A stretch of DNA of 64,000 nt from Streptosporangium becharense (GTDB lineage Bacteria > Actinomycetota > Actinomycetes > Streptosporangiales > Streptosporangiaceae): contig NZ_JACHMP010000001.1 in NCBI RefSeq assembly GCF_014204985.1, positions 3,906,001 through 3,970,000 on the forward strand, written 5' to 3'. This document shows, one piece after another, positions 7,875 through 15,541 of this stretch. The position numbers were made by a program, and so were the translations under genes. Below the pieces are notes generated by a model, which did not search any database, had not been told where the DNA came from, and was given only the letters and a program-made list of their open reading frames with translations. The number at the start of each line of letters is the position of its first letter. Position 1 is the first letter of the stretch.

Positions 7875-8507
7875 TCACCCGGTCGTGACCTGGTCGACCG
7901 CCGCCCGGACCCGCGCGGCGAACTCGGGCTCGAAGTGCGGCGTGAGCAACAGCATCGAGTGGAGCACGCCCTCACGCGCGTCCATCTCGCGCAACTGCGC
8001 GTTTCCGCGGAACGCGACGGCGAAGCTCGTCCAGTTCCAGATGATGATGAAGATGTTCTCCGCCAGGCGCCGCCGGTCATCGGAGGGCAGGTCCGTCATC
8101 GAGCCCTGCTCGATCAGGGCGTCGATCGCGGCGGTGGTCCAGTCGATGATCCATTCGGTCAGGGCCCGCAGCCGGGAGGCGAGCAGCTCGTCCCGTCCGG
8201 CGATCTCCACGATGTTGGCGAAGAAGAAGCGGTACCGCCAGACCGTGCCCAGGCCGTGCAGGAAGACCTCGGCCCACTGCTGAGGGCTCACCGGCGTCGG
8301 CAGAGGGCCCATGACCTCGCGGGCCGCGACGTCGATCCGCTCGAACAGGGAGCGGATGATGTGCTCCTTGCTTCGGAAGTGGTAGTAGAGGTTCCCCGGG
8401 CTCATGCTCAGGTGGTCCGCGATGTGGTTGGTCGTCACCGCCTGGACGCCCCTGCTGTTGAACAGCTCCAGGCTCCCGTCGAGGATCCGGTCCTTCGTGC
8501 CCGCCAT
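7875..8507 (-). CDS. TetR-family transcriptional regulator
   Basis: A 210-residue TetR repressor. I choose ATG 8507 because GGAGG stands 10 bp upstream; an ATG at 8528 would add seven residues with no clear ribosome site. The N-terminal helix-turn-helix spans about residues 5-50, with the recognition region TTNHIADHLSMSPGNLYYHF. The C-terminal ligand domain is rich in aromatic residues (WRYRFFFANIVEI, FIIIWNWTSF), which suggests a hydrophobic or aromatic effector. It is divergent from the Rieske oxygenase operon, and the shared promoter contains two related palindromes, so it most likely represses that operon and itself until the substrate or an intermediate binds. Confidence 0.93.
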   Translation of the reverse strand: MAGTKDRILDGSLELFNSRGVQAVTTNHIADHLSMSPGNLYYHFRSKEHIIRSLFERIDVAAREVMGPLPTPVSPQQWAEVFLHGLGTVWRYRFFFANIVEIAGRDELLASRLRALTEWIIDWTTAAIDALIEQGSMTDLPSDDRRRLAENIFIIIWNWTSFAVAFRGNAQLREMDAREGVLHSMLLLTPHFEPEFAARVRAAVDQVTTG

Positions 8508-8594
8508 GTCGCCCCGACCTCCGCTCATCCGGCTCTCATCCTGCGGCCCCGTGCCGTGGGAGGAGTGCGCTCACCATCGTTGACACCACCATTC

Positions 8595-8612
8595 CTAGAG
8601 TTAATACTCTAG
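8595..8612. promoter_or_regulatory. Probable TetR operator, copy 1
   Basis: CTAGAGTTAATACTCTAG has perfect 7-bp inverted arms (CTAGAGT/ACTCTAG). It lies in the divergent TetR/Rieske promoter and is a near copy, in opposite orientation, of the site at 8620-8637. Confidence 0.8.
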
Positions 8613-8619
8613 AAAGCAG

Positions 8620-8637
8620 TTAGAGCATTAACTCTAA
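8620..8637. promoter_or_regulatory. Probable TetR operator, copy 2
   Basis: TTAGAGCATTAACTCTAA has perfect 6-bp inverted arms and matches the reverse complement of copy 1 at 15 of 18 positions. Centres are 25 bp apart, about two and a half helical turns. It lies about 70 bp before the oxygenase start. Confidence 0.8.
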
Positions 8638-8703
8638 CCCTCCTGCCGGGAGCCGTTCTCCCGGGCATCCGCAACCGCTGATCACGCGGGGTAGGGAGCT
8701 CTC

Positions 8704-9720
8704 ATGTCCGCAACCTCTTTCGAGCAGTCCGCACCTCCGGCGCGCCGGCGTGTCCTGGCACCGCCGATCCCGCCCGAGGGAGAAGGCGGATTCTCCCAGT
8801 CGTGGTTCCCCATCTGCCTGTCCTCCGACGTGCCCGACGGGAAGGTCGTGGGCCGCGACTTCCTCGACGGCCGGGTCGTCGTGTACCGGGGACCCGACGG
8901 GTCGGCCAGGGTGCTGACCGCCTACTGCCCCCACCTCGGGGCCGATCTCTCCGTGGGCGACGTCCACGAGGGACAGCTCCGCTGCGCGTTCCACCACTGG
9001 CGCTTCGACGTCTCCGGCGCCTGCGTGGGCACCGGCTGCGGAGACCCGGCCCCGCCGCGGGCACAACTCTTCGCCTTCCCCGTTCAGGAACGGTACGGAC
9101 TGGTGTGGGCCTTCAACGGCGACACCCCCACCTTCGACCTCCCCGACTTCCCGTTCCCCGACGGCGACCTCGCCCTCAGGACCCTGGAACTGGACGAGGT
9201 CTTCCCCGTCGACCCGTGGGTCTTCTGCGCGAACACGCCGGACGTTCAGCACATCAAGGCGCTGCACGGCATCACCTTCGACCACGGAGACCCCGACCCC
9301 GACCAGTTCACCTGGACCGACCACTCGTTCCGGTACGGCTTCGAAGGGCGGCTGCCCTCCGGTGACCTCATCTCCTACGAGATCGGCATCACCGGCACCA
9401 ACATCTTCTACCAGTCGGGCTCGGTCAACGGCCGGTGGTTCGGGTTCATCATGCCCTTCGGCATCCCCAAGCCCGGCACCATCTCCTCGTACATGGTGCT
9501 GGCGGCCCGCGAGGAGGACGCCCGGGACGGCGACACGGAGGCGTTCCTCGACTCCGTACAGGCCCTGGAGGAGAGCATCGTCGCCGACGACCGCCCAGTG
9601 CTCAACACCATCCACTTCCGGCCCGGCACCACGACCCGCAGCGACAAGGCGCTCAACAGGTTCCTGCAGTACGTCCGCGACTTCCCCCGGACGCACCCGT
9701 CCAGCGACTTCATCAACTGA
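8704..9720 (+). CDS. Rieske non-heme iron oxygenase, oxygenase component
   Basis: A 338-residue Rieske oxygenase alpha subunit. The Rieske [2Fe-2S] ligands are Cys75-Pro-His77 and Cys94-Ala-Phe-His97. The mononuclear iron motif is in NTPDVQHIKALHG (Asp180, His183, His188). ATG at 8704 follows GGTAGGGAG. Length and absence of a beta subunit resemble monooxygenase-type Rieske enzymes such as ketosteroid hydroxylase KshA or vanillate demethylase, rather than classical arene dioxygenases, but I do not recognise a specific orthologue. The next gene encodes the matching reductase, so electrons likely flow NAD(P)H to FAD to [2Fe-2S] to the Rieske centre without a separate ferredoxin. Substrate is unknown. 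Confidence 0.92.
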   Translation: MSATSFEQSAPPARRRVLAPPIPPEGEGGFSQSWFPICLSSDVPDGKVVGRDFLDGRVVVYRGPDGSARVLTAYCPHLGADLSVGDVHEGQLRCAFHHWRFDVSGACVGTGCGDPAPPRAQLFAFPVQERYGLVWAFNGDTPTFDLPDFPFPDGDLALRTLELDEVFPVDPWVFCANTPDVQHIKALHGITFDHGDPDPDQFTWTDHSFRYGFEGRLPSGDLISYEIGITGTNIFYQSGSVNGRWFGFIMPFGIPKPGTISSYMVLAAREEDARDGDTEAFLDSVQALEESIVADDRPVLNTIHFRPGTTTRSDKALNRFLQYVRDFPRTHPSSDFIN

Positions 9721-9766
9721 CCCCGTCAACCGGCCTTCGCCCCCGGCCTCGACCCGGAGGAACACG

Positions 9767-10762
9767 ATGATCGAACTGCGTGTCCGGCAACTGCGGTGGG
9801 AAGCCGACGACGTCGTCTCCGTCACCCTGGCCGCCCCCTGCGGCACACAGTTGCCCTCGTGGGAGCCGGGCGCCCACGTGGACCTGCGCACGCCCGCCGG
9901 GGTCCGCCAGTACTCGCTCTGCGGAGACCCGCGCCGCCACGACGAGTGGCGCGTGGCGGTGTACCGGGAACCCGGCGGGCGAGGAGGATCGCAGTGGGTC
10001 CACGACACGCTCCGGGTCGGCGACCTCGTCGCCGCCGGGACGCCGCGGAACGCCTTCCCCCTCGTCCCGGCGGCACGCTACCTGTTCGTCGGCGGAGGGA
10101 TCGGCGTCACCCCGTTGCGTCCCATGATCGACCAGGCCGAACGGTCCGGCGTGCCGTGGACCCTCGTCTACGGCGGCCGCCGCAGGTCGTCCATGGCCTT
10201 CCTGGACGAACTCGGCGAGTACGGCGACCGGGTCAGGATCCGCCCGGAGGACGAGTACGGCCGACTCGACCCGGCGGCCGAACTGGACGGCATGGCCGCC
10301 GAACTGGACCGCGTGGCGACCGGCCCGGGCGGCGCGGTGACCGGGCGGGACGGCCCGGCGAGGGGAACGGCCGTGTACTGCTGCGGACCTCCCGGGCTCA
10401 TCGCCGCCGTCGAACAACACTGCCGGACCTGGCCGACGGGAACGTTCCACGCGGAACGCTTCACCCCGGCGGCGCTGACGGACCCGGCCCCCGACACCGC
10501 GTTCGACGTCGAGCTCGCCCGATCCGGGGTGACGCTGCACGTGCCGGCGGGGACGTCGATCCTCGACGCCGTCGAGCGCGCCGGACTGGCGGACGTCGGC
10601 AGCTGCTACCAGGGAACATGCGGCTCCTGCGAGACGAAGGTGCTCGCGGGCCGGCCCGACCACCGCGACTCCGTGCTCTCGGCCGCCGAACGCGCCTCCG
10701 GGACCAGCATGATGCTCTGCGTCTCCCGCTGCGCGTCGTCCCGACTGGTGCTCGACCTCTGA
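9767..10762 (+). CDS. Oxygenase reductase: FAD/NAD(P)H domain fused to plant-type [2Fe-2S] ferredoxin
   Basis: A 331-residue class IA-like reductase (vanB/KshB type). ATG at 9767 follows GGAGG at ideal spacing, 46 bp after the oxygenase stop. The FAD-binding motif RQYSL is near residues 47-51, the nucleotide-binding motif GGGIGVTPL near 109-117, and the C-terminal ferredoxin carries Cys280, Cys285, Cys288 and Cys318 in CYQGTCGSC...MMLC. It should pass electrons to the Rieske protein encoded just upstream. A further 184 bp separates it from the Rid gene, with no obvious terminator, so all four genes may share one transcript. Confidence 0.94.
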   Translation: MIELRVRQLRWEADDVVSVTLAAPCGTQLPSWEPGAHVDLRTPAGVRQYSLCGDPRRHDEWRVAVYREPGGRGGSQWVHDTLRVGDLVAAGTPRNAFPLVPAARYLFVGGGIGVTPLRPMIDQAERSGVPWTLVYGGRRRSSMAFLDELGEYGDRVRIRPEDEYGRLDPAAELDGMAAELDRVATGPGGAVTGRDGPARGTAVYCCGPPGLIAAVEQHCRTWPTGTFHAERFTPAALTDPAPDTAFDVELARSGVTLHVPAGTSILDAVERAGLADVGSCYQGTCGSCETKVLAGRPDHRDSVLSAAERASGTSMMLCVSRCASSRLVLDL

Positions 10763-10946
10763 CCGGCCAGCCCTTTGGCGCCTCTCCGAACGGCAACCCC
10801 CGACCACGTCACAGCACCCTGACCCATTTCCACGTGCGCGTCCCGCCCGCTCCCCGCGCGTCCCGATCACCCCCTTCCCGCGCACGGACCGCGAACGACC
10901 ACGCGTTCATCCGCCCACACCACGACAGACCGGCCAAGGAACACAC

Positions 10947-11351
10947 ATGACCAGTCACCTGCCCGCTCCCGGCTACCTCGGCACATCGGTGTTCGACACC
11001 TTCGCCTTCACCCAGACCGTGATCACCGGCGACACGATCTACCTGTCCGGAATGACCCCTCTACGCGGCGAGGCCGACGCGCTGGAACTCGTATGCCCCG
11101 GTGACCTGCGCGGTCAGACGGAGTTCGAGCTGGACGTCCTCAAGCACTCCCTCGAAGAGGTCGGTGCCCGGCTGACCGACGTGGTGGCGGTGACGGTCCA
11201 CACCACCGACATCGACGGGCTCGCCGGACATGCCGACCTGTTCCGCGCCTACTTCGGCGCGTCCGCCCCGACGGCGACCTGGGTGCAGGTGCAACGACTG
11301 CTGCACCCCGGCCAACTGGTGGAGATCACCGCGACCGCCGTCAGGCGGTAG
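10947..11351 (+). CDS. RidA/YjgF/YER057c-family protein (non-archetypal)
   Basis: A 134-residue Rid-fold protein, the family's usual length. Archetypal RidA hydrolyses reactive enamine/imine intermediates using an Arg in a PARSCV-type motif. Here the aligned segment reads PTATWVQVQ, so that Arg is absent, and the protein belongs to a non-archetypal Rid group. Such members occur inside catabolic operons for aromatic or nitrogen compounds and may hydrolyse other labile intermediates. Conserved surrounding features (GDTIYLSGM, VHTTDIDGL, LVEITATAV) are retained. It sits between the oxygenase/reductase pair and a DJ-1-like gene, which suggests it acts on a ring-opening or amine intermediate. That role is inference. 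Confidence 0.88.
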   Translation: MTSHLPAPGYLGTSVFDTFAFTQTVITGDTIYLSGMTPLRGEADALELVCPGDLRGQTEFELDVLKHSLEEVGARLTDVVAVTVHTTDIDGLAGHADLFRAYFGASAPTATWVQVQRLLHPGQLVEITATAVRR

Positions 11352-11437
11352 GCCTCCCGACCGCCGTCGGGCGGCGAATCCACGGTCGAACCCCCGTCCC
11401 CCTCCCCAAGCCCACCACACCCCACAGGAGAGAACCC

Positions 11438-12004
11438 ATGGCACGCGTACTCATCATCGCCGGCGACGCCTCCGAGGCGCTGGAAACCGTCTACCCGCAC
11501 CAGCGGCTGCTGGAGGAGGGGTACGAGGTCCACCTCGCCGCCCCCTCCAAGAAGAAGATCCAGTTGGTCGTGCACGACTTCGTGGAGGGCTTCGACACCT
11601 ACACCGAGAAGCCCGGATATCTGTGGGATGCCGACATCGCCTTCTCCGACGTGCGGCCCGAGGACTACGTCGCCTTGGTCATCCCCGGCGGGCGGTCCCC
11701 GGAGTACCTCCGCTACGACACGCACGTGCGGCGCATCGTCGACCACTTCGTCACCGAGGGGAAGCTGATCGCGGTCCAGTGCCACGGCCCGCTGATCCTC
11801 GCGGCCACCGGAGCCCTCAAGGGCCGCCGCACCGCCGGATGGCCCACCATCGCCGCCGATCTGGAAGCGGCCGGCGCCCACTACTCCGACGACGAGGTGG
11901 TGATCGACGACAACCTCGTCTCCGGCCTGGCGTGGCCCGCCCACCCCGCGTGGATGCGCAAGGTCGTCACCCTTCTCCGCGAGCAGGCACCGCTGACCAC
12001 GTGA
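11438..12004 (+). CDS. DJ-1/PfpI (ThiJ) superfamily protein
   Basis: A 188-residue DJ-1/PfpI protein. The start ATG follows AGGAGAGAACCC. The nucleophile-elbow cysteine is in VQCHGPLIL (Cys at about residue 113 followed by His), and an N-terminal acidic position (GDASEALE) matches the family's Glu that activates it. DJ-1 members include glyoxalases, isonitrile hydratases, amidase-like enzymes and chaperones, so function needs context. As the last gene of the TetR-controlled Rieske operon it might hydrate or hydrolyse the small product of oxygenation. I cannot name the substrate. No clear terminator follows. Confidence 0.88.
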   Translation: MARVLIIAGDASEALETVYPHQRLLEEGYEVHLAAPSKKKIQLVVHDFVEGFDTYTEKPGYLWDADIAFSDVRPEDYVALVIPGGRSPEYLRYDTHVRRIVDHFVTEGKLIAVQCHGPLILAATGALKGRRTAGWPTIAADLEAAGAHYSDDEVVIDDNLVSGLAWPAHPAWMRKVVTLLREQAPLTT

Positions 12005-12660
12005 CCTCGGTGGCGACTCCAAGCGGATCGTTCGGGCCGGATGGTCCTCGGGCGGGAAGACCGCGGCAGGAATCGGCATCGTGATGACGGAGTATGAGCC
12101 CACGCAGGGGCGGTGCAGGGGCACCCAGGCCAGGCACGCGGTCGGAGCGAGGCAGGCTCCACCGCTGACGTCCTCGCTGACGCGGTCCTGGCTGTGGGAA
12201 ACGGGCAACTCCAGAACCCGCACGGAATACGGCTGTTCACCACTCGAAGAATCGCGCGACGGCCATCACCACCTCACGACGCCGCCTGCGACCAGATCGA
12301 ACCCGTGCCCCGCTCCCGTGGACGCCAACGTGGTCCGTGCGACCCGCAGGAGAGCTGCGCATCGGCGACGGCCTGCTGTTCCGGCGCGACGCGGGCACCC
12401 CGTCCGCGGTGGCACCGGTGCACGGTGAGGAATGGCGACGACAGCCGCACCACGTCACAGGCCCGGTAAGGGACACACGTCGCCGACCCGCGTCCCTTAC
12501 CGGGCGGACGCATGTTCCCATCGCCGCCTGCTGCGTGTTCACGACGGCCGAATCACTGTCGATCACCCTGTCCGGTGACACCCTGGTGGTGATGGACCCG
12601 CGGCATTCCCGCGCGGGGTGGTCCGGCGTCGCTTCTGAAGCCGCTGCGGCGATGCGGCCA
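12005..12660. other. Gene-poor region before the integrase remnant
   Basis: No reading frame here has recognisable protein features. It contains a strong stem-loop (12461-12505) and ends where homology to the 15.9-kb integrase begins. It probably consists of decayed mobile-element DNA. Confidence 0.5.
12461..12505. repeat. Perfect 14-bp inverted repeat with 17-nt loop
   Basis: GCCCGGTAAGGGAC (12461-12474) and GTCCCTTACCGGGC (12492-12505) are exact inverted copies. It lies in sequence with no supported gene, so it may be a terminator or the end of a lost element. Confidence 0.6.
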
Positions 12661-12935
12661 TCCGGGTGATCCTCAAGAGGACCGACCTGGACCCTGCCGA
12701 GTGGACGTCCCTTGGGATGCGGCACAGCTTCGTCTCACTGCTGTCGGACTCCGGTGTCGCGCCGGAGAACATCTCCCGCCTGGTCGGTCACGAGGGGACC
12801 GTGGTGACGAGGTCCAGCGCGCCCTTTCTGGAAGGGGCCGAAGCGATGGATCCGATCTTCCCCGGCGAGGCCAAGAGGGCACAGTCACCCAGAGGATCAA
12901 AAAGGCCACTTCCCACTACGGGAAATGGCCTGTGA
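12661..12935 (+). pseudogene. Tyrosine recombinase (integrase), 3' fragment, copy 1
   Basis: About 90 codons matching the C-terminal catalytic half of the integrase at 15.5-16.2 kb: ILKRTDLDP, MRHSFVSLLSDSGVAPENIS and LVGHEGTVVT are shared. The box Arg-His region is intact and LVGH keeps its His, but right after it a deletion of about 19 bp relative to the other copy removes the EQVYRKQ segment and therefore the catalytic Tyr. Everything upstream of 12661 is unrelated. It is followed by a hairpin and a partial tRNA-Ile copy, exactly as in copy 2. It is a dead remnant of an integrative element. Confidence 0.85.
12903..12931. terminator. Integrase terminator, copy 1
   Basis: AGGCCACTTCCC pairs with GGGAAATGGCCT with one wobble position. 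The same hairpin, diverged in the loop, follows integrase copy 2 at 16195-16223. Confidence 0.65.
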
Positions 12936-12943
12936 ACTGGGCG

Positions 12944-12980
12944 GGCTAAGAGGACTTGAACCTGAGACCTCTTCCTTGTC
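12944..12980. repeat. Partial tRNA-Ile copy (att site remnant)
   Basis: GGCTAAGAGGACTTGAACCT is identical to the 3' part of the tRNA-Ile gene at 16237-16256, and the next 14 bases differ at only two. The match fades after about 12980. A copied tRNA 3' end beside an integrase end is the footprint of site-specific integration into that tRNA. Confidence 0.85.
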
Positions 12981-13165
12981 AAGGAAGGCGGGAGGGGGCG
13001 GGGTCATGGGTTATAACCGCTCCCACCTGCGTATACGTTCCACGGTGGCCCACCGTCGTCCGGCCTTGTCCAGGGCGGTTGTCACTCAGTTCGTCACTCA
13101 TCGAGCATGATCGATTTGTCGGAGAGGACTGCCATGATGCCCCCCAACCGATCAAGGGAGTCACA

Positions 13166-13783
13166 GTGCCAGACATCCTCAAGAGCTTCGGCTGGCTCTC
13201 CAGGAGTGACGGCCGGTTGGGCGACATCTACGGGGTGTCGTTCATCCGGGACCTCTCACCCCGGGAAGTGCTCACCCGTCTGGGCGTGAACCCGGACACG
13301 ATTGAGGAGATGACCTTCGACGAGCTGGACGAGTACGTAGACGAGTGCCTGGCGGTACCCGGCGGCGAAGCGGAGCACGTCGGCGCCGTAAAAGTAGACG
13401 GCTGGACCATACTCGTCGAGCCTTCCGGCTGGAGAGTAGCCGCCGAACCCGGTGTGCTGGAGCGTGTCTCACGAGGGACCGAAGTCGTCTCGGTCAACCG
13501 GCACGACTACGCCTCGGACCGCTTCATTCATGCGATCGACGGCGATGTGATCACGCGCTTCGATCCCTTGGTGCCGCATCTCCGCTCAGGTACCGATCCC
13601 GATCGGTGGGCCGACCAGATGCGTGACGTCGGGCTCGGCAGACGTACGTTCGAAGATCCCATACCTGGTGATCACATCGCAGGCGCGTTCGCTCTGGCGA
13701 GCATCATCACCGGCGTCAACTTCTCCAGGAACGTGCTGGACATGACGTTTCTGGGTGCCGCGATCGACAGTGATCGACCGTGA
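13166..13783 (+). CDS. DUF6461-like hypothetical protein (element cargo)
   Basis: A 205-residue protein. GTG 13166 is chosen because AAGGGAG lies 6 bp upstream and because conserved-looking sequence starts there; the frame extends to 12956 only through the tRNA-copy region. The segment GVSFIRDLSPREVLTRLG near residues 20-40 resembles the opening of the DUF6461 family of small actinobacterial proteins of unknown function. There is no signal peptide or membrane segment, and the protein is acidic. It lies between the two att-like sites, so it is probably cargo of the integrated element. Family assignment is from memory and moderate; function is unknown. Confidence 0.6.
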   Translation: MPDILKSFGWLSRSDGRLGDIYGVSFIRDLSPREVLTRLGVNPDTIEEMTFDELDEYVDECLAVPGGEAEHVGAVKVDGWTILVEPSGWRVAAEPGVLERVSRGTEVVSVNRHDYASDRFIHAIDGDVITRFDPLVPHLRSGTDPDRWADQMRDVGLGRRTFEDPIPGDHIAGAFALASIITGVNFSRNVLDMTFLGAAIDSDRP

Positions 13784-13812
13784 TTACGGGAACGGCTCTC
13801 AGGCTGTTTGCC

Positions 13813-14226
13813 TCACCCGACGTAAGGTGCCGACACCCCTCGGAGAAAATGATCGATCCGAAGGCGTTGCGTGTCGTGCATCGGCAGTGACTTGATCTCC
13901 TTCCGGTCGACCCAGCGGACGTCGGTCGACTCGTCGCTGACCGCGAGTGATCCGCCGACGAGCCGGGCGGTGAGGCAGACGTTGAACTGGCGGCGGACCT
14001 CTCCGTCGCTGTAGGCGATGATGTGCCGGGCGTCGGTGTAGAGACCGACCAGGCCGGTCACCGCGACGTCATAGCCGGTCTCCTCCCTCACCTCCCGTAC
14101 GGCGGCCTGCGGCACCGACTCGGTGAGGTCCATCCTGTCGCCGGACAGCGCCCACAGCCCGTTGTCGACCCGCCGTTGCAGCAGGATGCGGCCCCGGTCG
14201 TCGACAACCACGGCGGACACCCCCAC
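13813..14226 (-). CDS. Nudix hydrolase-like protein, possibly N-terminally truncated
   Basis: A 137-residue Nudix-fold protein; family members hydrolyse nucleoside-diphosphate-linked compounds. The Nudix box is recognisable as SGDRMDLTE...REVREETGY, with the REVREETG metal-binding part intact. The first box glycine (normally GG before RMDL) reads GD, so one expected Gly is Asp. Relatives usually carry some 15-20 extra N-terminal residues. Here an upstream in-frame stop limits the protein to GTG 14226, suggesting a lost 5' end. It lies inside the decayed element and may be inactive or barely functional. Confidence 0.75.
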   Translation of the reverse strand: MGVSAVVVDDRGRILLQRRVDNGLWALSGDRMDLTESVPQAAVREVREETGYDVAVTGLVGLYTDARHIIAYSDGEVRRQFNVCLTARLVGGSLAVSDESTDVRWVDRKEIKSLPMHDTQRLRIDHFLRGVSAPYVG

Positions 14227-14635
14227 AACCAGGCCGGGTGGGGCCAGCTCAAGCCGTCATAACCAGAGCACCGGAAGCGGGGCGGCAGCCCTGTCCTTCC
14301 CGCTGATCAGGCATGCCTGGTGAACCCACGGAGCGCAGGGCCAATGCGGGGCATCCCGAAGGGACCGCGTAGCGGTTGGGGCCGGTGGCGGAGCGGCGGC
14401 AGCGCGTCCCCGGGGCGGTGGGTTCGTCCGGTGCGGCGGGGGCTCGGTGCGGCGGGCTTACGCCCGGCTGGCGCGGGCCAGGACCGGCCCCCAGGCCGCA
14501 TGCCCAGCCCCCAGGCCGCATGCCCGGCCCGCTGGCCGTGCCGGGACGGCGGGGCATGTCCCGCCGTGCGGCGGCGCGGAGCGCTGCCGCCTTGATAACC
14601 CATAAGAACAATTCGGCAGTGATCGCGGTACGACA
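14227..14635. other. Gene-free GC-rich stretch
   Basis: No frame in this stretch looks like a real protein. It contains a 19-bp direct repeat (14487-14505 and 14507-14525) and low-complexity GC sequence. Confidence 0.5.
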
Positions 14636-15166
14636 TCAGCAGAAATCGAAAGAGCTGGCCGACCCGCGCGGCCGGCCGGTCTCGGGGTCCAGGACGAGCA
14701 CCCGGTCATTCAGGCGCGGGCGCGCGGGATCGGTCCAGGTCACTTCGGGGATGTCGGCCCAACGCCGCCCGCTGCACCCCACGTCCCACTCACGTGTCAG
14801 CAACCCGGCGTCCTTGCGGACCACGAGGATCCACTCTGAGAACCAGTCCCAGTTCTCGTACTCGACCCGCATGGTCAGGCCTGTGCCGGCCGGGCCGGGG
14901 ATCACCCCATCGGTGCCGCGAGAAGACAGGAGAGCACCCGCTGACACAGCCACCCACACCATCGCGAGTACGGCGGTGAGCCCGCACCCTCTGCCGAAAC
15001 GGAGCCGCCAGGCCCTGGCGATCAGGAGTGCCGCCACCCCGGTCAGCACGACCGGCTGATCGAGGAACACGTAGTTCCAAGCGGCACCCACCAGAGCGAC
15101 TGCAACGGCTAGAACCCCCAGGAGGAAAAAGACACCGGCGGACTCCACCTGTGAATTCGAACTCAT
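14636..15166 (-). CDS. Hypothetical membrane protein (element cargo)
   Basis: A 176-residue protein I do not recognise. Three hydrophobic segments at about residues 10-32, 36-50 and 60-82 predict an N-terminal membrane region. A soluble C-terminal half follows, containing the Trp-rich YENWDWFSEWILVVRKDAG and ending in Cys. ATG 15166 is used as start; the ribosome site is weak. It lies within the integrated element and has no recognised partner next to it. Codon use and hydrophobic pattern look genuine. Confidence 0.6.
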   Translation of the reverse strand: MSSNSQVESAGVFFLLGVLAVAVALVGAAWNYVFLDQPVVLTGVAALLIARAWRLRFGRGCGLTAVLAMVWVAVSAGALLSSRGTDGVIPGPAGTGLTMRVEYENWDWFSEWILVVRKDAGLLTREWDVGCSGRRWADIPEVTWTDPARPRLNDRVLVLDPETGRPRGSASSFDFC

Positions 15167-15540
15167 GGCGGCACGTTACGGGCCTGGACTTGCGACCCAC
15201 TGGGAAGCGTATGACTGAGCGTTAACAGGTCGAACCAGGGATTCGGGGCCGTAGCTGCGCACCAGGGCATGTCACTGCGACGTGGTTGAGGAACCTGCGG
15301 ACAACGGCCTCGGTCCAGCGGAGGACTGAGCCCGCGGTTCTTTCGGCAACCGCGTCGACCAGCTCGGCGCCGCGAAGTACTGGCAACGGCGTCGGCCTGC
15401 TCCTGGTCCTCGTCGATGAACGGCTCTGTTCTTTCGGCAACCGCCCGCCCGGTTCGTGGCGTCGCGGGCCGGGACCGGCCGGAGAGCCGCAGCCCGGCCC
15501 GCGAACGCCAGCGGCCCGCCACCGGCAGGCCGCCTTGAAA
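15167..15540. other. Region before integrase copy 2, with 17-bp direct repeats
   Basis: No supported gene. GTTCTTTCGGCAACCGC occurs at 15337-15353 and exactly again at 15428-15444. The 5' part of the integrase that should occupy this space is missing or unrecognisable. Confidence 0.5.
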
Positions 15541-15541
15541 G

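Noticed and set aside
12943..12992. Second tRNA gene
   Set aside because: Only the 3' half of tRNA-Ile is present; acceptor 5' strand and D-arm are missing, so it is an att-type copy, not a functional tRNA.
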